A stretch of 64,000 nt of DNA from Elmis aenea (lineage: Eukaryota; Arthropoda; Insecta; Coleoptera; Elmidae). The translations under genes and the position numbers were made by a program. The stretch lies in contig OX393581.1 in the NCBI GenBank assembly GCA_947652605.1, forward strand, positions 11,102,640 through 11,166,639, written 5' to 3'. Positions 1 to 12,279 of this stretch are shown piece after piece. Each line of letters opens with the position of its first letter. Position 1 is the first letter of the stretch. The notes beneath the pieces are model-generated. The model saw only the letters and a list, made by a program, of their open reading frames with translations. It did no database searches and was not told the DNA's origin.

Positions 1-909
1 ATAAATTTCACGGATTATACCGAACCTTTTAAAGAATCCTAGGCTTACATTTCACTGAACTACACTAGAATAACATTGCTGTATGTATGGTTTTGCTCTC
101 CTGTGGAACGGAAATATTGATCCTTGACTTAAAACATACAAAAACTCGCTCATTTGTGAAGAAGCCTGAAGACACGAGGGAATTTGTTCAATCTATGGTT
201 TACCGAAAACATCTCAAGTACACTTGTATGCCATTTACTGTAAGCGAAGCTCAATTTTTTTGAAATAAATTTATTGAAAACACAACTCGAATCGAGGCAA
301 GTTTTAAAGTATTTAAAAAACGAAGAATAGAAATCGTGTTCCTAGATAAAATGAAAGGTATAGTAAAAAACTTGAATATCTTCTCAATTACTGGAAGAGA
401 TTAGCTTTTTACTCTATTTCACATCTGTTTTTATATATAAAGTTTCTTTGTTAGTTTGTACAGTGATAAATCATATCCAAACAACTACAAATAAAACTAA
501 ACAGTATTAAAAAAAAATGTTTGCGGTTAAAAATCTACCCCACAATTAAAAAAATACGCATTTACATTTTCAATTCTATAATTCCAACAATATTATCCTA
601 GAGAATTTATTTGTGCGATTCGGGATAATATTTTTCTAGCAAGGAACAGAAAGATTTTCACAGAGATTACCTGTTGTGGTGATTTTAAGTTCTACTTAAT
701 TCTCATTTAATTTCATGACACACAAGATGAACTACCAAAAGTTTATAAATTAAACGCCCTGTACCCTGTAAACAGTTTGGATTTACAGATGAACGATGTT
801 TATAATATGATTTTGTATATCAGGTGACCAAATAAGAACGATACAACTTTAAGTTTAAATTATTTTTATACCAAATGTAAAATACCAGACATTTTTTCAT
901 AAATACTTT

Positions 910-1990
910 CTGTCAAGCAGTACCTGTAGCGCCTTCAAAGAAGTAGGGGATTCCACATCAAACTGTCACACGAAGAGGATGCAGTGGTAGTTCGTGGATT
1001 AACGAAGGTTGCCCACACCCCAATATCGAAAATTTTGTTTGTTAACAAATAAACTGAGGTCCAAATGGGCTTCGTCACTCATAATGATGTTTGATGAAAA
1101 TCTGGGTCGCCTTTCCATCTGTTTAGGACAAAATTACTGAAGTTACGACAGCGCTCATGCTCCTGAGGTTCAAGTTTTTGAGTTGACTAAATCTTATATA
1201 AGGGAAAAGACCCATATTTTTCTTCAGAATATTTTGTAGAGAGTTCCTCTTAATTCCTAGTTATCGAGAACGCCGCCTGGTAGACAAAAGGTTTGTTCCA
1301 ACAGCGATTTGCAGGGTACAGTAAACGATCAGGAGTTTGCGCAGTATCAATATCGCGTTCCAACAGGCTCTGATAGTTCACCGGACGGTTTAGTCGGCTG
1401 TTCCAACATTACAAAATTGATACATGAACTAGTCAGTGAACGGTCAGAACAGTTCTTGGATGAGAGCGTGTACCAGCATTTGGATTTTTACACGCAAGCG
1501 CTGTTCATAACTAACGTGAGCTCAGCTAGCTATGCATCGCTTCCCAACCCCATTGAGTGCTAAATTCTTAAGGTGTTTACCCTAGCGATGCGTACATTTG
1601 TATGAACCCAATAGACGCAAATGTCATTTACAGTTAGGCCAGTCGTAAAAGAGTTCCAACAACGGTTAATACTGTGCAGTAAATTACATAGTACATAGTT
1701 CACGCATGCGAATAAACCTGTTTATAAACTAATCAGAGATCGGTTTTAAATCCCTTGTTGGAACAAACCTAATGTCGGATCTTTGGCTACAGTTTCACGT
1801 GTCACTGACACGTAATATTCTGTTCCTAACGAGCACTCCTGGCGCAATGAGAAACTGTTACAATGGGATGCTGCTCAAATTTATCCACTAAACGAGTTAT
1901 TGTTAGTCGCGAAGGTAAGTTGTTTCTACCGAAAATTGGACGCAACTTTTTAAGCGTTTTCGCAACAGACGACTGATTTGCGTGGAACGT
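910..1990 (-). pseudogene. Broken DUF4817-type Tc1/mariner-superfamily transposase, N-terminal half
   Basis: Read on the minus strand from about 1990 downward, this gives an N-terminal helix-turn-helix-like segment (TITRLVDKF at about 1879-1905, then ETVAKDP at about 1775-1796). It resumes past an inserted MITE as RRRSR and LFPYKI (about 1190-1206), and then the first catalytic block MSDEAHLDLSLFVNKQNF (about 1030-1085). The aspartate in SDEAH matches the first acidic residue of the DDE triad. Reading ends near PYFFEGATGTA (about 917-949), so the second half of the enzyme is missing. The arrangement matches arthropod transposases related to IS630/Tc1/mariner that carry a DUF4817-like N-terminus. 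In-frame stops and the insertion make it non-functional. Family placement rests on remembered motifs, not on a search. Confidence 0.78.
1288..1770. mobile_element. MITE with GGTTTGTTCCAACA inverted ends, inserted in transposase remnant
   Basis: The left end AAGGTTTGTTCCAACA and the right end TGTTGGAACAAACCT are inverted copies. The element lies inside the transposase remnant. Removing it together with one AA (1286-1287 and 1771-1772) joins the flanks into a reading frame D-P-T-L-S-T-R-R, as the family expects. That indicates a 2-bp AA target duplication. TTCCAACA recurs inside, at about 1359, 1400 and 1654. There is no coding capacity of its own, and I cannot assign a superfamily. Confidence 0.75.
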
Positions 1991-3804
1991 TTTGATAATT
2001 AAAACACGTTGCTAAACTGAAAAACGCTCCATAACGAATTTGCCGCATCTACACCAATTAATTGTTATAAAACAACTGTCAAATTTGACGCCGAAACAAA
2101 ATGGCGGCAAAAAAAGTTGTATACCTCTACGTTGGCCACCCGGTATTATAGCTAGTATTAAATACCGGTAAACGTCTTCTGTATAAAAACATCCTGTATA
2201 TAACATATATAAAAAAAATGCTAGATTTGCGAAGGTGAATTTACCTCATTTTTAAAAAACACTATATAAACTTATGTGCTGTATTTCTGTATAACCGTGG
2301 CATGGATGAAAAAGAAATAGGGAGCCGTGAGTGAAGCTAGCGACCTGCCCAGGGGATATTAAATCTCTCAAAGTGCCAATAATGAGAATCCGCACAGAAT
2401 ACTCGATGACGACACATGCAGGAAAGAAAAAGAAGTTGAGAAACAATTAACACCATTCGTAAAGGTACATGACATTACAACGCCTAAAAAATAATTGAGG
2501 AAGTGCAAAAATATAAGTTGAAAAATTGTCAAATGCGCGATATGTTGTCTTTTCTATGTTAAACGCCTATGCAAGTCACATAGATTTAGTTATAACAGAT
2601 AAAGTGTACCACAACTTCTCAAATCATGGCGCTTATGCACGGCTTTCGTTTTAGACGTTTTTCTCCGGAACCGTTCAAGATTTTTTCAAAAACTTTGCAC
2701 CACTTTACTTGCAAAGGATGCGCGAATTGATAAATAGAAGATTTTCGATTTTATCTCTGACGGTTTCATGGCCAACGTGATCGCAAAAATTACCTTTATT
2801 ATTCAGCTTGTCAGTTCTTTTCTTATTTTTTTCCGAAGGAAATGGCTAGTGGCACGTATAACTCTGCAAAACATTTAGTTTTGAAGTTCTTGATGCAATA
2901 AACATAGTCTAGATCAGATTCTAGCGACATATCGTGACCTTCCCTAGCTAGTAAAAATTAATTTGCGGTTTTTATTTGAACGTCCCTTGTAGTTCATAAA
3001 TAAAAATATGGTCACTAAATTTATTTATTTATCCTTCACTCCTCATAAGAATTCATTTTTTTGTACATTCATGACGTATCAGTAAAATTTCCTACTGTAA
3101 AAGATAATTAACGACCTAAAACGTAAGCACCATGATTCCAGGTAGATAACAGCGTGTAAATCTAAAACCGATAACATACCTACTAATTCCAAACAATTTT
3201 CGTTTAGATGTAATAATTTACATAAACGCCAGAAGCGATTTGAATGCTTTTGTTATTAGCGATAATTTAAGTTATCGCGAATTGTTAATAGAATAAACTG
3301 TTAAAGATACATTAATCAAGTTATCTTGTTTGGTAATAATTCAAGTAACGAAGCTAACACAAAACAAGTAGCTTGACATCATTTTCCGATACTTGGATGT
3401 GTAACGGAAGCCGATGGTGTTAAATTACCAACATTTTCGACATGAGCGACATGGAAATTATGCGATAACATACGCGAAGACTTTGATTTACAAGCGTGCA
3501 GAGTGCATCGCTTGTTGTAACCCAAGTTCAAAGAGAAATGGTGCAGCATATGGTAACAGCATGTGTGTAAAACAAATGCATATAGTTTATTTAACTCCCG
3601 TATTATGGATGTCGTTATTTATCAACAAACAAGAGGTATTATTGCTACTGTGCTACAGAAAAATATTATTTACGATAAATCAACATCATTATTTTAATCT
3701 TTGTGTGACGTACTTACCTATAATTTTACACTTTAATAAGTACAGTGCAACCTCTATATTCGTTATTAATCCGTTCCTGAAATTATCTATAATTGGTGAC
3801 CGTT
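1991..3804. other. AT-rich stretch with no recognised feature
   Basis: Neither strand shows a recognisable domain, terminal repeat or RNA gene here. An open frame of about 130 codons at 3414-3806 has low-complexity hydrophobic content and no family resemblance; I treat it as chance. Confidence 0.5.
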
Positions 3805-4432
3805 GACCTAGAATTAGAAATAGGACAGAAAATATCTAAATGCAATAGCTACCAATACCTGGGTGTAAAAATTCAAGATGATGGAAGGCTTAAAAAGAAA
3901 TTCAACAACGAATAGGACAAGGAAGAAGAGGCATCAAAAGGCTAAATGGAATATGGTGGAGTAAAGAAATAACAAAAGAGAAAATACAACATATACAACA
4001 CAGTTATTAAAAGTATAGTATTGTATGGAGCAGAAGCATGGAGGTGGACAGAAGCAGATAAAAGAAGGCTGGAAGCTCTGGAGATGGATGCCCTAAGAAG
4101 ATCGTGTAGATGTGACTAGATAGATTAGTACCGAACACAACAATTAAAGAATAAATCGGACTGAGGGAAACTACAATAAAAGAGGCAGAAAGACGCCAAT
4201 TAATTTGGTACGGACATGTAAGAACGATGGCAGACCATCGACTGTCAAAAGTTATGCTTGACTGGATCCCCTCTGAAAGAAGAAAACGAGGCAGACCCAG
4301 GAAGATGTGGAAGGAGGGCATTCAGAGAGCTATGAGCAAAAGAAATCTGCAAGAGGACCAGTGGCAGGATAGGAAGGGGTGGAGGAACAGTCTGGGAAGA
4401 GAAAATTTTGAAAAAATTCCATACTACCTATA
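3805..4432 (+). pseudogene. LINE reverse transcriptase, C-terminal remnant
   Basis: Translating with frame changes gives the thumb and tail of a non-LTR retrotransposon polymerase. It runs from YQYLGVKIQDDG at about 3845, through YNTVIKS and LYGAEAWRW (about 3995-4050), to a tail with IWYGHVRTM and RKRGRPRKMW (about 4203-4310). The final 60 codons are open from about 4227. Internal stops and frameshifts show that it is dead. The catalytic core lies upstream of this 5'-truncated copy. The G-H-V and R-G-R-P-R signatures are typical of RTE-like elements in insects. It resembles the minus-strand fragment at 62755-63440. Confidence 0.8.
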
Positions 4433-4956
4433 GTTTTAGTATTTTATTTACGAAACTGAACATTGAAATTTAACCTCTTTCAATGTAATCAAAATCAAAA
4501 CGACATATTTTATTCGTCAGAGACACAAAGTATTAAAGAACGAAGTCTAGGTAAAAAAGAACAAAAAGCCTGTCAAAACGTAGTACTTGAAGCAAGCAAA
4601 ATACCACACGTCAAGCAACAACATAGGCTGTCAACTATAAAGTTCATCTCAACAAACCACATCAGCAATTTTTTGCAAATATGTGGCAGCTCTGGGAGCA
4701 CCATTTGTAAAATAACTCAGGAAATAACGCTAAGAGCTACGTGCTTCTTACACTAATCGAAAGAGTTTTTTTTTGTACAAGATAGGATGTATAACTCGAC
4801 TCAAAACACACAAAAATTGGAGCTACCTCCTTTTCCAGCATACCCTTCAATTTGATATTACTAGTGCCGGGAAGTGCTCCCGAAAATTGTCCAAACAAAC
4901 GCTGACTATTCCCAAATTCCATTAACTAGCACCAGTTCAGAAATAGGCTTTAATCA
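4433..4956. other. No recognised feature between LINE remnant and foldback
   Basis: AT-rich sequence. A 97-codon frame at 4463-4756 has no recognised domain. I see no repeats or RNA genes. Confidence 0.45.
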
Positions 4957-4958
4957 TA

Positions 4959-5720
4959 CAGAGTGTCCCAATTATACACCGCCAAAAAGGAGGTGCATAT
5001 TCCTGAGTGAAAATTATGACCATTTGTCAAATATTTTGTTATCCGAAAATACTTCCTTTCAAAGTTAGAGACCTCCAAAGTTGCAAGAAAAAAAAATCAA
5101 AAAATCGATTACGTCCTAGCCGTTTAAGCTAGAGCTATCAAACTTGGCCGAAATGTGTAGGTGTTTCTTATTGACTTTGTGGGATAATTAGAAAAAAAAC
5201 ACGTAATTGGAAGTATGATTTATAGTCAGGTCATCCGCTTAAGCCTCAAGTCAAGCATGACATTAGCCAACTAAGTTTAGTAAAAAAAAATATTTGAGGT
5301 GTATAAACAGAGTTTGTCAATGCATCTTTAGCGCTAATTTTCTCGAAAACGGCTGCGTTTACAGCAAAAAACAAAGAGGGACGATTTTTTCCCTCTTAAG
5401 TCGTACTTTCTTATGGATGAATGACATTTTCAATTTTATTCCCGAGTAAAAAATTCTGAAGATGGTAAGCGGATGACCTGACTATAAATCATACTTCCAA
5501 TTACGTGTTTTTTTTTCTAATTATCCCACAAAGTCAATGGGAAACACCTCTAGCTTAAACGGCTAGGACGTATTGGTTTTTTTTTTTTTTTCTTGCATCT
5601 TTGAAGGTCTCTAACTTTGAAAGGACGCACTTTCGGATAACAAAATATTTGACAAATGGTCATCATTTTCACTCAGGAATATGCCCCTACTTTTTGGCGG
5701 TGTATAATTGGGACACCCTG
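4959..5720. mobile_element. Foldback (long inverted-repeat) MITE, TA target
   Basis: The element begins CAGAGTGTCCCAATTATAC and ends with the inverse, GTATAATTGGGACACCCTG. A TA dinucleotide flanks each side (4957-4958 and 5721-5722). The arms run about 4959-5244 and 5463-5720 and stay closely complementary throughout, including the matched sites ATCCGCTTA (left) and TAAGCGGAT (right). The central spacer is about 220 bp. There is no coding content. CAGGGTG-like ends and a TA duplication place it with Tc1/mariner-type non-autonomous elements. Confidence 0.9.
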
Positions 5721-5722
5721 TA

Positions 5723-6099
5723 TATAAATTTTGTGCTTTGTGGTGAAAACCATAATTAAAATGATCCAAAAACTCTTTAAGATTACCTACAATAGAGAAA
5801 AAACTTTACCAGAACTGTTTTATAAATTTTGACAACCAATAAATCATTTTCAACAATAGTAGCTTAGACGATCATTTTAAAATTCATGAGAACCTTTGAA
5901 CAAGATAATTTTTGATACTTATAAATTGCATACAAAAAAATAGCTACTGTAAGCAAAGCGATTTGTTTCATATTCTATGTTCGCCCATAAATTCTGTTTT
6001 TCTTTCTGGCAACCGTATTATTCTTATATAAAGAAAATGATGAATTAATAGAATGGGGGAAAATATGGGCCTGTAGCAAAATTTTTAAAATGTCATGGA
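5723..6099. other. No recognised feature
   Basis: AT-rich sequence between a foldback element and a LINE fragment. Nothing recognisable on either strand. Confidence 0.45.
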
Positions 6100-6990
6100 T
6101 GAAAGAGTGACAAATGTGAAAGGGTCGAGGAGACCGAAAACACTTCACAGTATGAGGACCGTAAGAGGAGGGCAAGGCAGAACAAGATAGAATATGGAGG
6201 AAACTCTGGATGAGCTGGATTTTGCAGACGATATTTGTCTTATTGCGCGCAGCGGAAAGCAGATGCAAGAAAAACTAGATATTCTCCAGGCAGAGTTAAA
6301 ATACTTCAAATAAACATTGATAAAACGAAGTGATGGATTAAAAAGGGGAACGTCCGAAAGACATAGTTATAAATGGTGAGATAATAGAACGTGTGGAACA
6401 ATTTGTGTATCTAGGAAGTATTGCGTCCGTTGCAGACAGTGTAAATACGTACAGAACCAAATAAACAAGGCCAAAGGAGCTTAAATAAAGTGATGTGTGG
6501 CGCTAAAATAACCTATTAATTAAAACTAAAATTAAAGTACTTAATACCATGGTAAAGCCAGTATCGTTATATGGATCGGAGTCGGGGTCGACAACAGATG
6601 CAACAAAGCAAACATTACGAGTGTTTGTGAACAGATGTCTGCGAGGTATCTATATTGAGAGTATGGTGGCCTGACATTATCAGTAATGAAGATCTCTATA
6701 AAAGAACAATGCAAACCGACATCAATACGGACATAAAATGAAGAAAATATGGATGGTTAGGGCACACACCATGAAAGAATGGAAAAGATATTTGCAAAAG
6801 AATACTGAAATGGAACCCGGTAGGTCGCAGAAAAAAAGGGCACCCAAAAAACACATGGAGTAGGAGGATGGAGAATAAAACAAAACAAAAAATCGCAGAA
6901 CTGGGCCACATAGCAAAAGACAAAAATAAATGGAAGAGATATACCAGTACCCTACCTATAAGAGAATAACGGGTCTATTATATTATTATT
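6100..6990 (+). pseudogene. RTE-like LINE reverse transcriptase remnant with microsatellite tail
   Basis: The catalytic motif C region reads LDELDFADDICLIARS (about 6205-6255), so the F-A-D-D signature is kept. Downstream, in shifted frames, come YVQNQINKAK, VLNTMVKPVSLYGSES (about 6538-6585) and the tail GRRKKGHPKNTW (about 6823-6858). Stops and frameshifts break the frame repeatedly. The copy ends at about 6970-6996 with a TAT/TAC-type trinucleotide run rather than poly(A), which suits RTE-like elements. It is truncated upstream of motif C. Confidence 0.8.
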
Positions 6991-8734
6991 ACTACTATAG
7001 AGTAAAGTTGAATATTTTTGGCACTTTATCACCAACGGCTGAGTATTGTCATGCAGGATAAAATAACATAAGACAAGCAAAGACCAGGATGTAGAAAACC
7101 TTTTTGGCTACAAAAAAGGGACAGAATTATTTTTGTTCCAATATGAATGTATTAAGATTGACAAGTGGTTTTCTAAATACAAACCCTGTGTTTAATGTGG
7201 TTACGATCTGTGTAACACTCTTTATATTAAAAAGAACATTTTGCCCAAAACTTACAGGTTACTCGCTAATTAAACGAGAAAAACCTGAATAATTTTAATT
7301 ATTTACATGTAAATCTTTTTGTTGGCCACAAGTGGTATAAAGTATAGATTGAACTTTATTTTGTTTAGGTATTACGCGAACCAAACCAATACCAAGCTCT
7401 TAAGTAGAAAGTTTGCGGCATTTTTTTGCGTTAATAGTAAATGAAGTTTTTTGTGTGAACTTTCAGTCGGCACTTTCAGCAGTTAAACGTTTACTCCAAT
7501 AAAACTGAGATTTTAAAAGCTTTTTGAAGTATTGTAACTTTACTACTTCTTACTATTTCAAAGTTTTCCCATCAAGTAGTTGTATCGCATATACAACGAA
7601 TTCAAATATAAATTGAAGTTTTTTTATAAACTAAACACTTAAAGGAAGCAAGGATAAAGTTCAATGTGAAAACAAATAAAAATTGAATATTCCAGCTAGA
7701 CCGTATTGCTTTGAATAATGCGTGGGTGTGCAAATAAGTAATACGTTTTTACTTTAGCCATACGTAATATTAAAAAAGTATTCTTGCGATCACTATAGAC
7801 CGCGCAAAATTTTGTTTGTGTGAAAAAATGCAGTATGTTTCGATTAATTTGTTTATCCAATAGAAATTTTACTCCCAAGAAAAAAGTCAATGTAACATTC
7901 ATAATATAAAAATTGTTGCAAAATTTTGTAATCACCATTCGATGCGGCTTCAGTACTTCTTTTGCAAATTACAATTTTTTTTACTCAAAAGAATTGGATA
8001 TATCCTAATATTTACTGAATAAACTAAGAAATATAATTTGTTTATCTCATTTATAACTTTTTATTACCAGCACGATAAATCTGAAATTTGGTATTTAAAG
8101 GTTGGACAAAAGCCTTAATCACCTGGTGTTATCAAAATTAACCCTGCCTGGTTAGTTTTCATCGGTGGACGACTTTTTGGGTAAATACATTGACTATTTA
8201 CTTATTATATTCTAAATTTAGAATACAGGGTGAGGCATCACTTATGACACCCGCACCTATTTTGTTATTGGAAAGAATTATCAAAAAAAGTTGCAAAATA
8301 AAAGTTGTTTGATACAGTATTTCCCAGAATATTGTCATGTCAAATTTTTATTTTCTTTTGGTTTTTTAGGAGTTACCGCACCATGTTTGTTTGTTTTATT
8401 TTTAATGGCACCATACATATTTTTTTATACGGTTTGAAAGACATTTTCTTTTTCTTTTCAACGCACTAAAACTGTTGTACCCTTACATAACAAAATTTTT
8501 AAAGAAAATCGCAAAAGAACAATTTGGTTTTAGAAGCGTACGGTATTAATTATTAACTTACATTAGTAGGTTTTGAATTTTTTTTTATTAGGTTACAACG
8601 GTAAACCCAAATCTACTGTTCTTAATTTATAATTTCAAGCTTCAAGGTGCCTTATTTACAACATCTTTTTTCTGAAAAGGGGGCGGTAGAAAAAATAAGT
8701 ATAGGAACCTACATATGTTCTACATCCTTCAATT
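6991..8734. other. AT-rich stretch with one solo CAGGGTG end
   Basis: No gene or complete element is visible. At 8224-8250 a sequence starting TACAGGGTGAGGCATCACTT resembles the terminus of the TA-targeting foldback family, but I cannot find its partner end before the LINE fragment at 8735. Confidence 0.4.
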
Positions 8735-9005
8735 ATCCTTAAAAATCTCATCTCCTGCGTCTGTATCCTTTGTTTTTGTTTCTTGTTAGTGCCCAAATTT
8801 CTTAACTATAAGTAAAAATTGGTACATAAACTGCATTAAATACTTGAGTTTTAATTTTTTTTAGATCTCTTTATCAAGCAACTACCAAAATTTTGTCACT
8901 GCAGCTATCTGTTTTCAGTTCTTTTCCCAATTTACCGTTCTCTGCAATTATCTTTCGGTGAAAATTTAATATATGCTCTATTCTTTCTTGGTTATAATCA
9001 TAGTA
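8735..9005 (-). pseudogene. LINE reverse transcriptase fragment
   Basis: This stretch aligns by eye with the coding part of the minus-strand LINE at about 46240-46500. Shared words in the same order are AAATCTCAT, CTTTGTTTTTGTTT, ACTGCATTAAA and CAATTTACCGTTCTCTG. It therefore encodes, in broken frame, the RT thumb region. It has no intact motif and both ends are truncated. The match to another copy in the window is direct; the LINE identity follows from that copy. Confidence 0.72.
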
Positions 9006-9231
9006 TTTGTCGAACCCAGAATTACAAAATGCCAGAGCTCTGATGTAGATAATAAAAATTTTATAATAAAAATGTTAATTAAAGTTGTTCGGTTTTTTAG
9101 GATACTTCAGAAACTGGACAAGATATAAGCACTTTCAGTTTGGATTCTGAGTAGGCACATTAAAAACAAACCTCTGCTAATTCAAACATCCTACTCTCTC
9201 ACGGTCTCCAGAATTCCCATGTTCTACACTA

Positions 9232-10698
9232 CAGGGTGATTGAAATTCGAGTTTAAGCATGGGGATCTCGCTTATTATAATAGCTAGAGTATAGGTTTAA
9301 AGTTGGCAAAGTCGCTAAATTTTGTGCTCAATAATAATCCGAAGAGAAATTGAAGATATCTCAGACGGTATCTGAGAAAATTAGGAAAAACCGGGAAATA
9401 CCATTTTTGCTTTGAAGTATGAAATATTTCAAATGTGTAAAAACATTGTCCAAGCAACTTTTTAAGCCGAATCAGATGGTGGTAACAAATTTTTCCTAGA
9501 TCGATTCGTTTTTGTTTTATGACAATCAAGTTTATTTTTTCTTATGGGCGCAATTTTTGCTATTTCCTTAATCAAATAGCATTTATTTTTTTGAATTCAT
9601 TGATGTATCACATATGGTTTTTTACTTCTTTATTCATTGTCAAATTTAAAAAAAGGGGTTTAAACAATAATTCCATGACAACCAATCGACAAACTAAAAG
9701 TTTTAAAAGCATGTTACTTGTCACTTTAATAGATTCGTAAAAATGAATTTCTATAACGAAGAAAACGCGATATGCTGCCAATTTTTTATTTATTGAATAG
9801 GTATTCTATATCGGCAAGTCAACGATATGCAGAAACATATCCAGAAAGAAGACAACCCTCGCACATATATTTTTGTACATTAGACAGAAACTTAGGTAAA
9901 TATTGGGTTTTTGCCAAACTTGGAGAAAAATATGGCAGAAATGTTTCAGATGACAATACAAAAAAAACATTTTTATTACGAACATATCCGGAAAAACACT
10001 ATTTTTCTACGTTAAACAGAAACTTAAGTTTATTTGTATAAAGCAGGTGATAACGTATAAAAACACTTAAAAGAACTGTATTAAAAATTAGCAGTATATC
10101 GCGTTTTTCTTGGTTATTAAAGTTCATTTTTACGAATCTATTAATGTGACAAGTAATAGACTTTCAAAACTTTTAGTTTGTTGATTGGTTGTCATGAAAA
10201 CAACATAAACGACAACGACCGGCCTACCTGATTTATAATAGTTATTGTTTAAAACCCTTTTTTTTAAATTTGATAATGAAAAAAGAAGTAAAATACCATG
10301 TGTGATACATCATTGAATTCAGAAAAATGAATGCTATTTGATTATGTAAATAGCAAAAATTGCGCCTATTAGAAAAAATAAAGTTGGTTGTCATAAATCA
10401 AAAACGAATCGATCGAGGAAAAATTTGTGAACACCATCCGATTCGTCTTAAAAAGTCGCTTGGCCAATGTTATTACTTATTTGAAATATTTCATACTCCA
10501 AAGCAGTTACAGACGATTTTCAAAAATCGTATTTTCCAGTTTTTCCTAATTTTCTCGGATACCGTTTGAGATATCTCCAATTTCTCTTCGGATTATAAAT
10601 GAGCACCAAATTTAGCAACTTTGCCAACTTTAAACCTATACTCTAGCTATTATAATAAGCGAAATCCTTATGCTTGAACTGGAATTTCAATCACCCTG
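9232..10698. mobile_element. Long foldback element with DUF4817 transposase start in its loop
   Basis: It starts CAGGGTGATTGAAATTCGAG and ends with the inverse form TTTCAATCACCCTG. TA flanks both sides (9230-9231 and 10699-10700). The left arm runs about 9232-9785 and the right arm about 10075-10698. The arms match over more than 500 bp; the right arm has an extra insertion near 10200-10245. The loop (about 9786-10074) and the arm edges hold the start of a transposase gene, described separately. The element is non-autonomous but retains a piece of its presumed parent. A partial copy of the arm lies at 16440-16565. Confidence 0.9.
9743..10040 (+). pseudogene. DUF4817-type transposase N-terminal fragment in foldback loop
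   Basis: The start MNFYNEENA at 9743 is followed by a frame change into MLPIFYLLNR at 9772. The frame then stays open through SASQRYAETYPERRQPSH, TLDRNLGKYW and GRNVSDD to a stop at about 10039. The Q-R-Y-A-E-x-Y-P-x-R-R-x-P-S pattern is the hallmark of the DUF4817 helix-turn-helix domain in insect IS630/Tc1-like transposases. The catalytic domain is absent. The ATG also occurs, inverted and diverged (MNFNNQEKRDI), in the right arm at about 10095-10130, so the foldback duplicated the 5' end of the gene. Domain assignment is by memory of the family. Confidence 0.75.
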
Positions 10699-10700
10699 TA

Positions 10701-12030
10701 TACGCTAAAAAATACACGCTGTATAGTAATCGAGAATCCAGTTTATAAAGGACAGAAAAAGTAATTACTTCACATGTTTGTAGGTTTTCGTTGTATAATT
10801 ACACCCTCAAATGTTGTCGATTTCTAAACGACACTTGATGTTTTCCATTTTCCGTATACTAAATATTATTGCTTAGCCTGCTTTGTTTATTTACATGATG
10901 CTTTGCAGGCGTACCATTTTGTTGAGATAAAATTTCAATTTCTCATGTTTATTCAAGCATATTTAACAAGGTTTTTATTTTCAGTTATTTTTCTGTGTGC
11001 GCTCAAACGCACTTATTAAAACAAAGTTACAAAGACCTCGCGTAATCGTCTTTGAGCGGGTAGTTTGAGTTTTTATAAGCTCCATAAAAGAACGTTTCTT
11101 TGATTATTTACGTACCTGCCCCTTATTAAGCTCTCTGTGTTTGTGCGTAGGTACTTTCTTTTAATTATTTCAGAATATTTGATTTTTATGTAAGAACGTT
11201 TTTAGTGCGTTCACGGATGGAAAACACTCCTGAGTTAATTGTTAACGCGTCGCTGTTAAAATAGAGAGAGGCAGGTGGTACGTGTGAAATTTATAAAATT
11301 ACAGAAAGTAACTTTGCCCATTAACTCTACCCAATTCCCTCACGCGCATCTTTATCTGTCTCATTCCAACCGCAACATTAAAAACGTTCATTAATTTATG
11401 CCTCCGCTTTTGTAACCACGTTTGCCGAAACAAATTAAACGTACTTTGTGCGTAAATTATTTGGAAAATAGCATTTTCAACTAACCACCTGATAATTAAA
11501 TAAATACTTCAAACGGTAAATGCCGGGAATTATCTCCTGCCACAAAAAATCGGTAACCGCAACATTTATCCGTTGAATAAAAATACTTTATACGCTGCTA
11601 TTATAACTTTGCTTTCACAGGTTATTAAAACAAAACAAAAACACTTTAATAAGCTTTAGTTTTTAATTTTTTTTTTTACATTATTTAAATTTTTATATTC
11701 ATTAAATCAGCAATCAAAATGTATAGTATTCTATAAGCTAAGCTAATGCGATACCTAGCTTAACATCTAGTTGTTAGATTTAATGTCACGATGAGATCCC
11801 TTCTAGCGATGGGCTCTCTTGGTCCATCTTATAGGTTTTTATCTTCTTGTGACATGGTTTACTGGAAGATAATGTACGAAGGCGTATTTTTTGTGTAATC
11901 TGCCTGGTCATAAAATTAGAATATCAACATGAAAATTGCCATTTTGTGAAATAGCTGTGACATTTTAAACCTAAAGAGAAAAGTTTCATTAAAATATACT
12001 GCGTTCAAAAGGTTTTTTTGCAATTTGTTT
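10701..12030. other. AT-rich stretch with no recognised feature
   Basis: No domain, terminal repeat or RNA gene seen on either strand. Confidence 0.45.
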
Positions 12031-12279
12031 CAAACGAAAATGAGTAAAATGAAACTCGAGCAAAGAAGCGTTATAACATTTCTCACAAAAGAGAGTGATG
12101 GACCAAATGTTATCGGCACTCTGCACAGGATGATTTAAAATCAGGTCGACGACTTGTGGCAAGACCTGAAGAAATGGTTTAAAAAAATAGAAGAATTGGT
12201 ACCGTCAGATTGGCGGATGAAGTTGTCTTTCATTGCCAGGGAAGTTGCGGTATGCAAAACAACTGTTTGGAAACTTTTT

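Noticed and set aside
3414..3806. 130-codon open frame as a gene
   Set aside because: No recognised domain, irregular composition and no support from flanking signals. Expected by chance in AT-rich DNA of this length.
8224..8735. Complete foldback starting at the CAGGGTG near 8226
   Set aside because: No complementary arm or second terminus was found before the LINE fragment.
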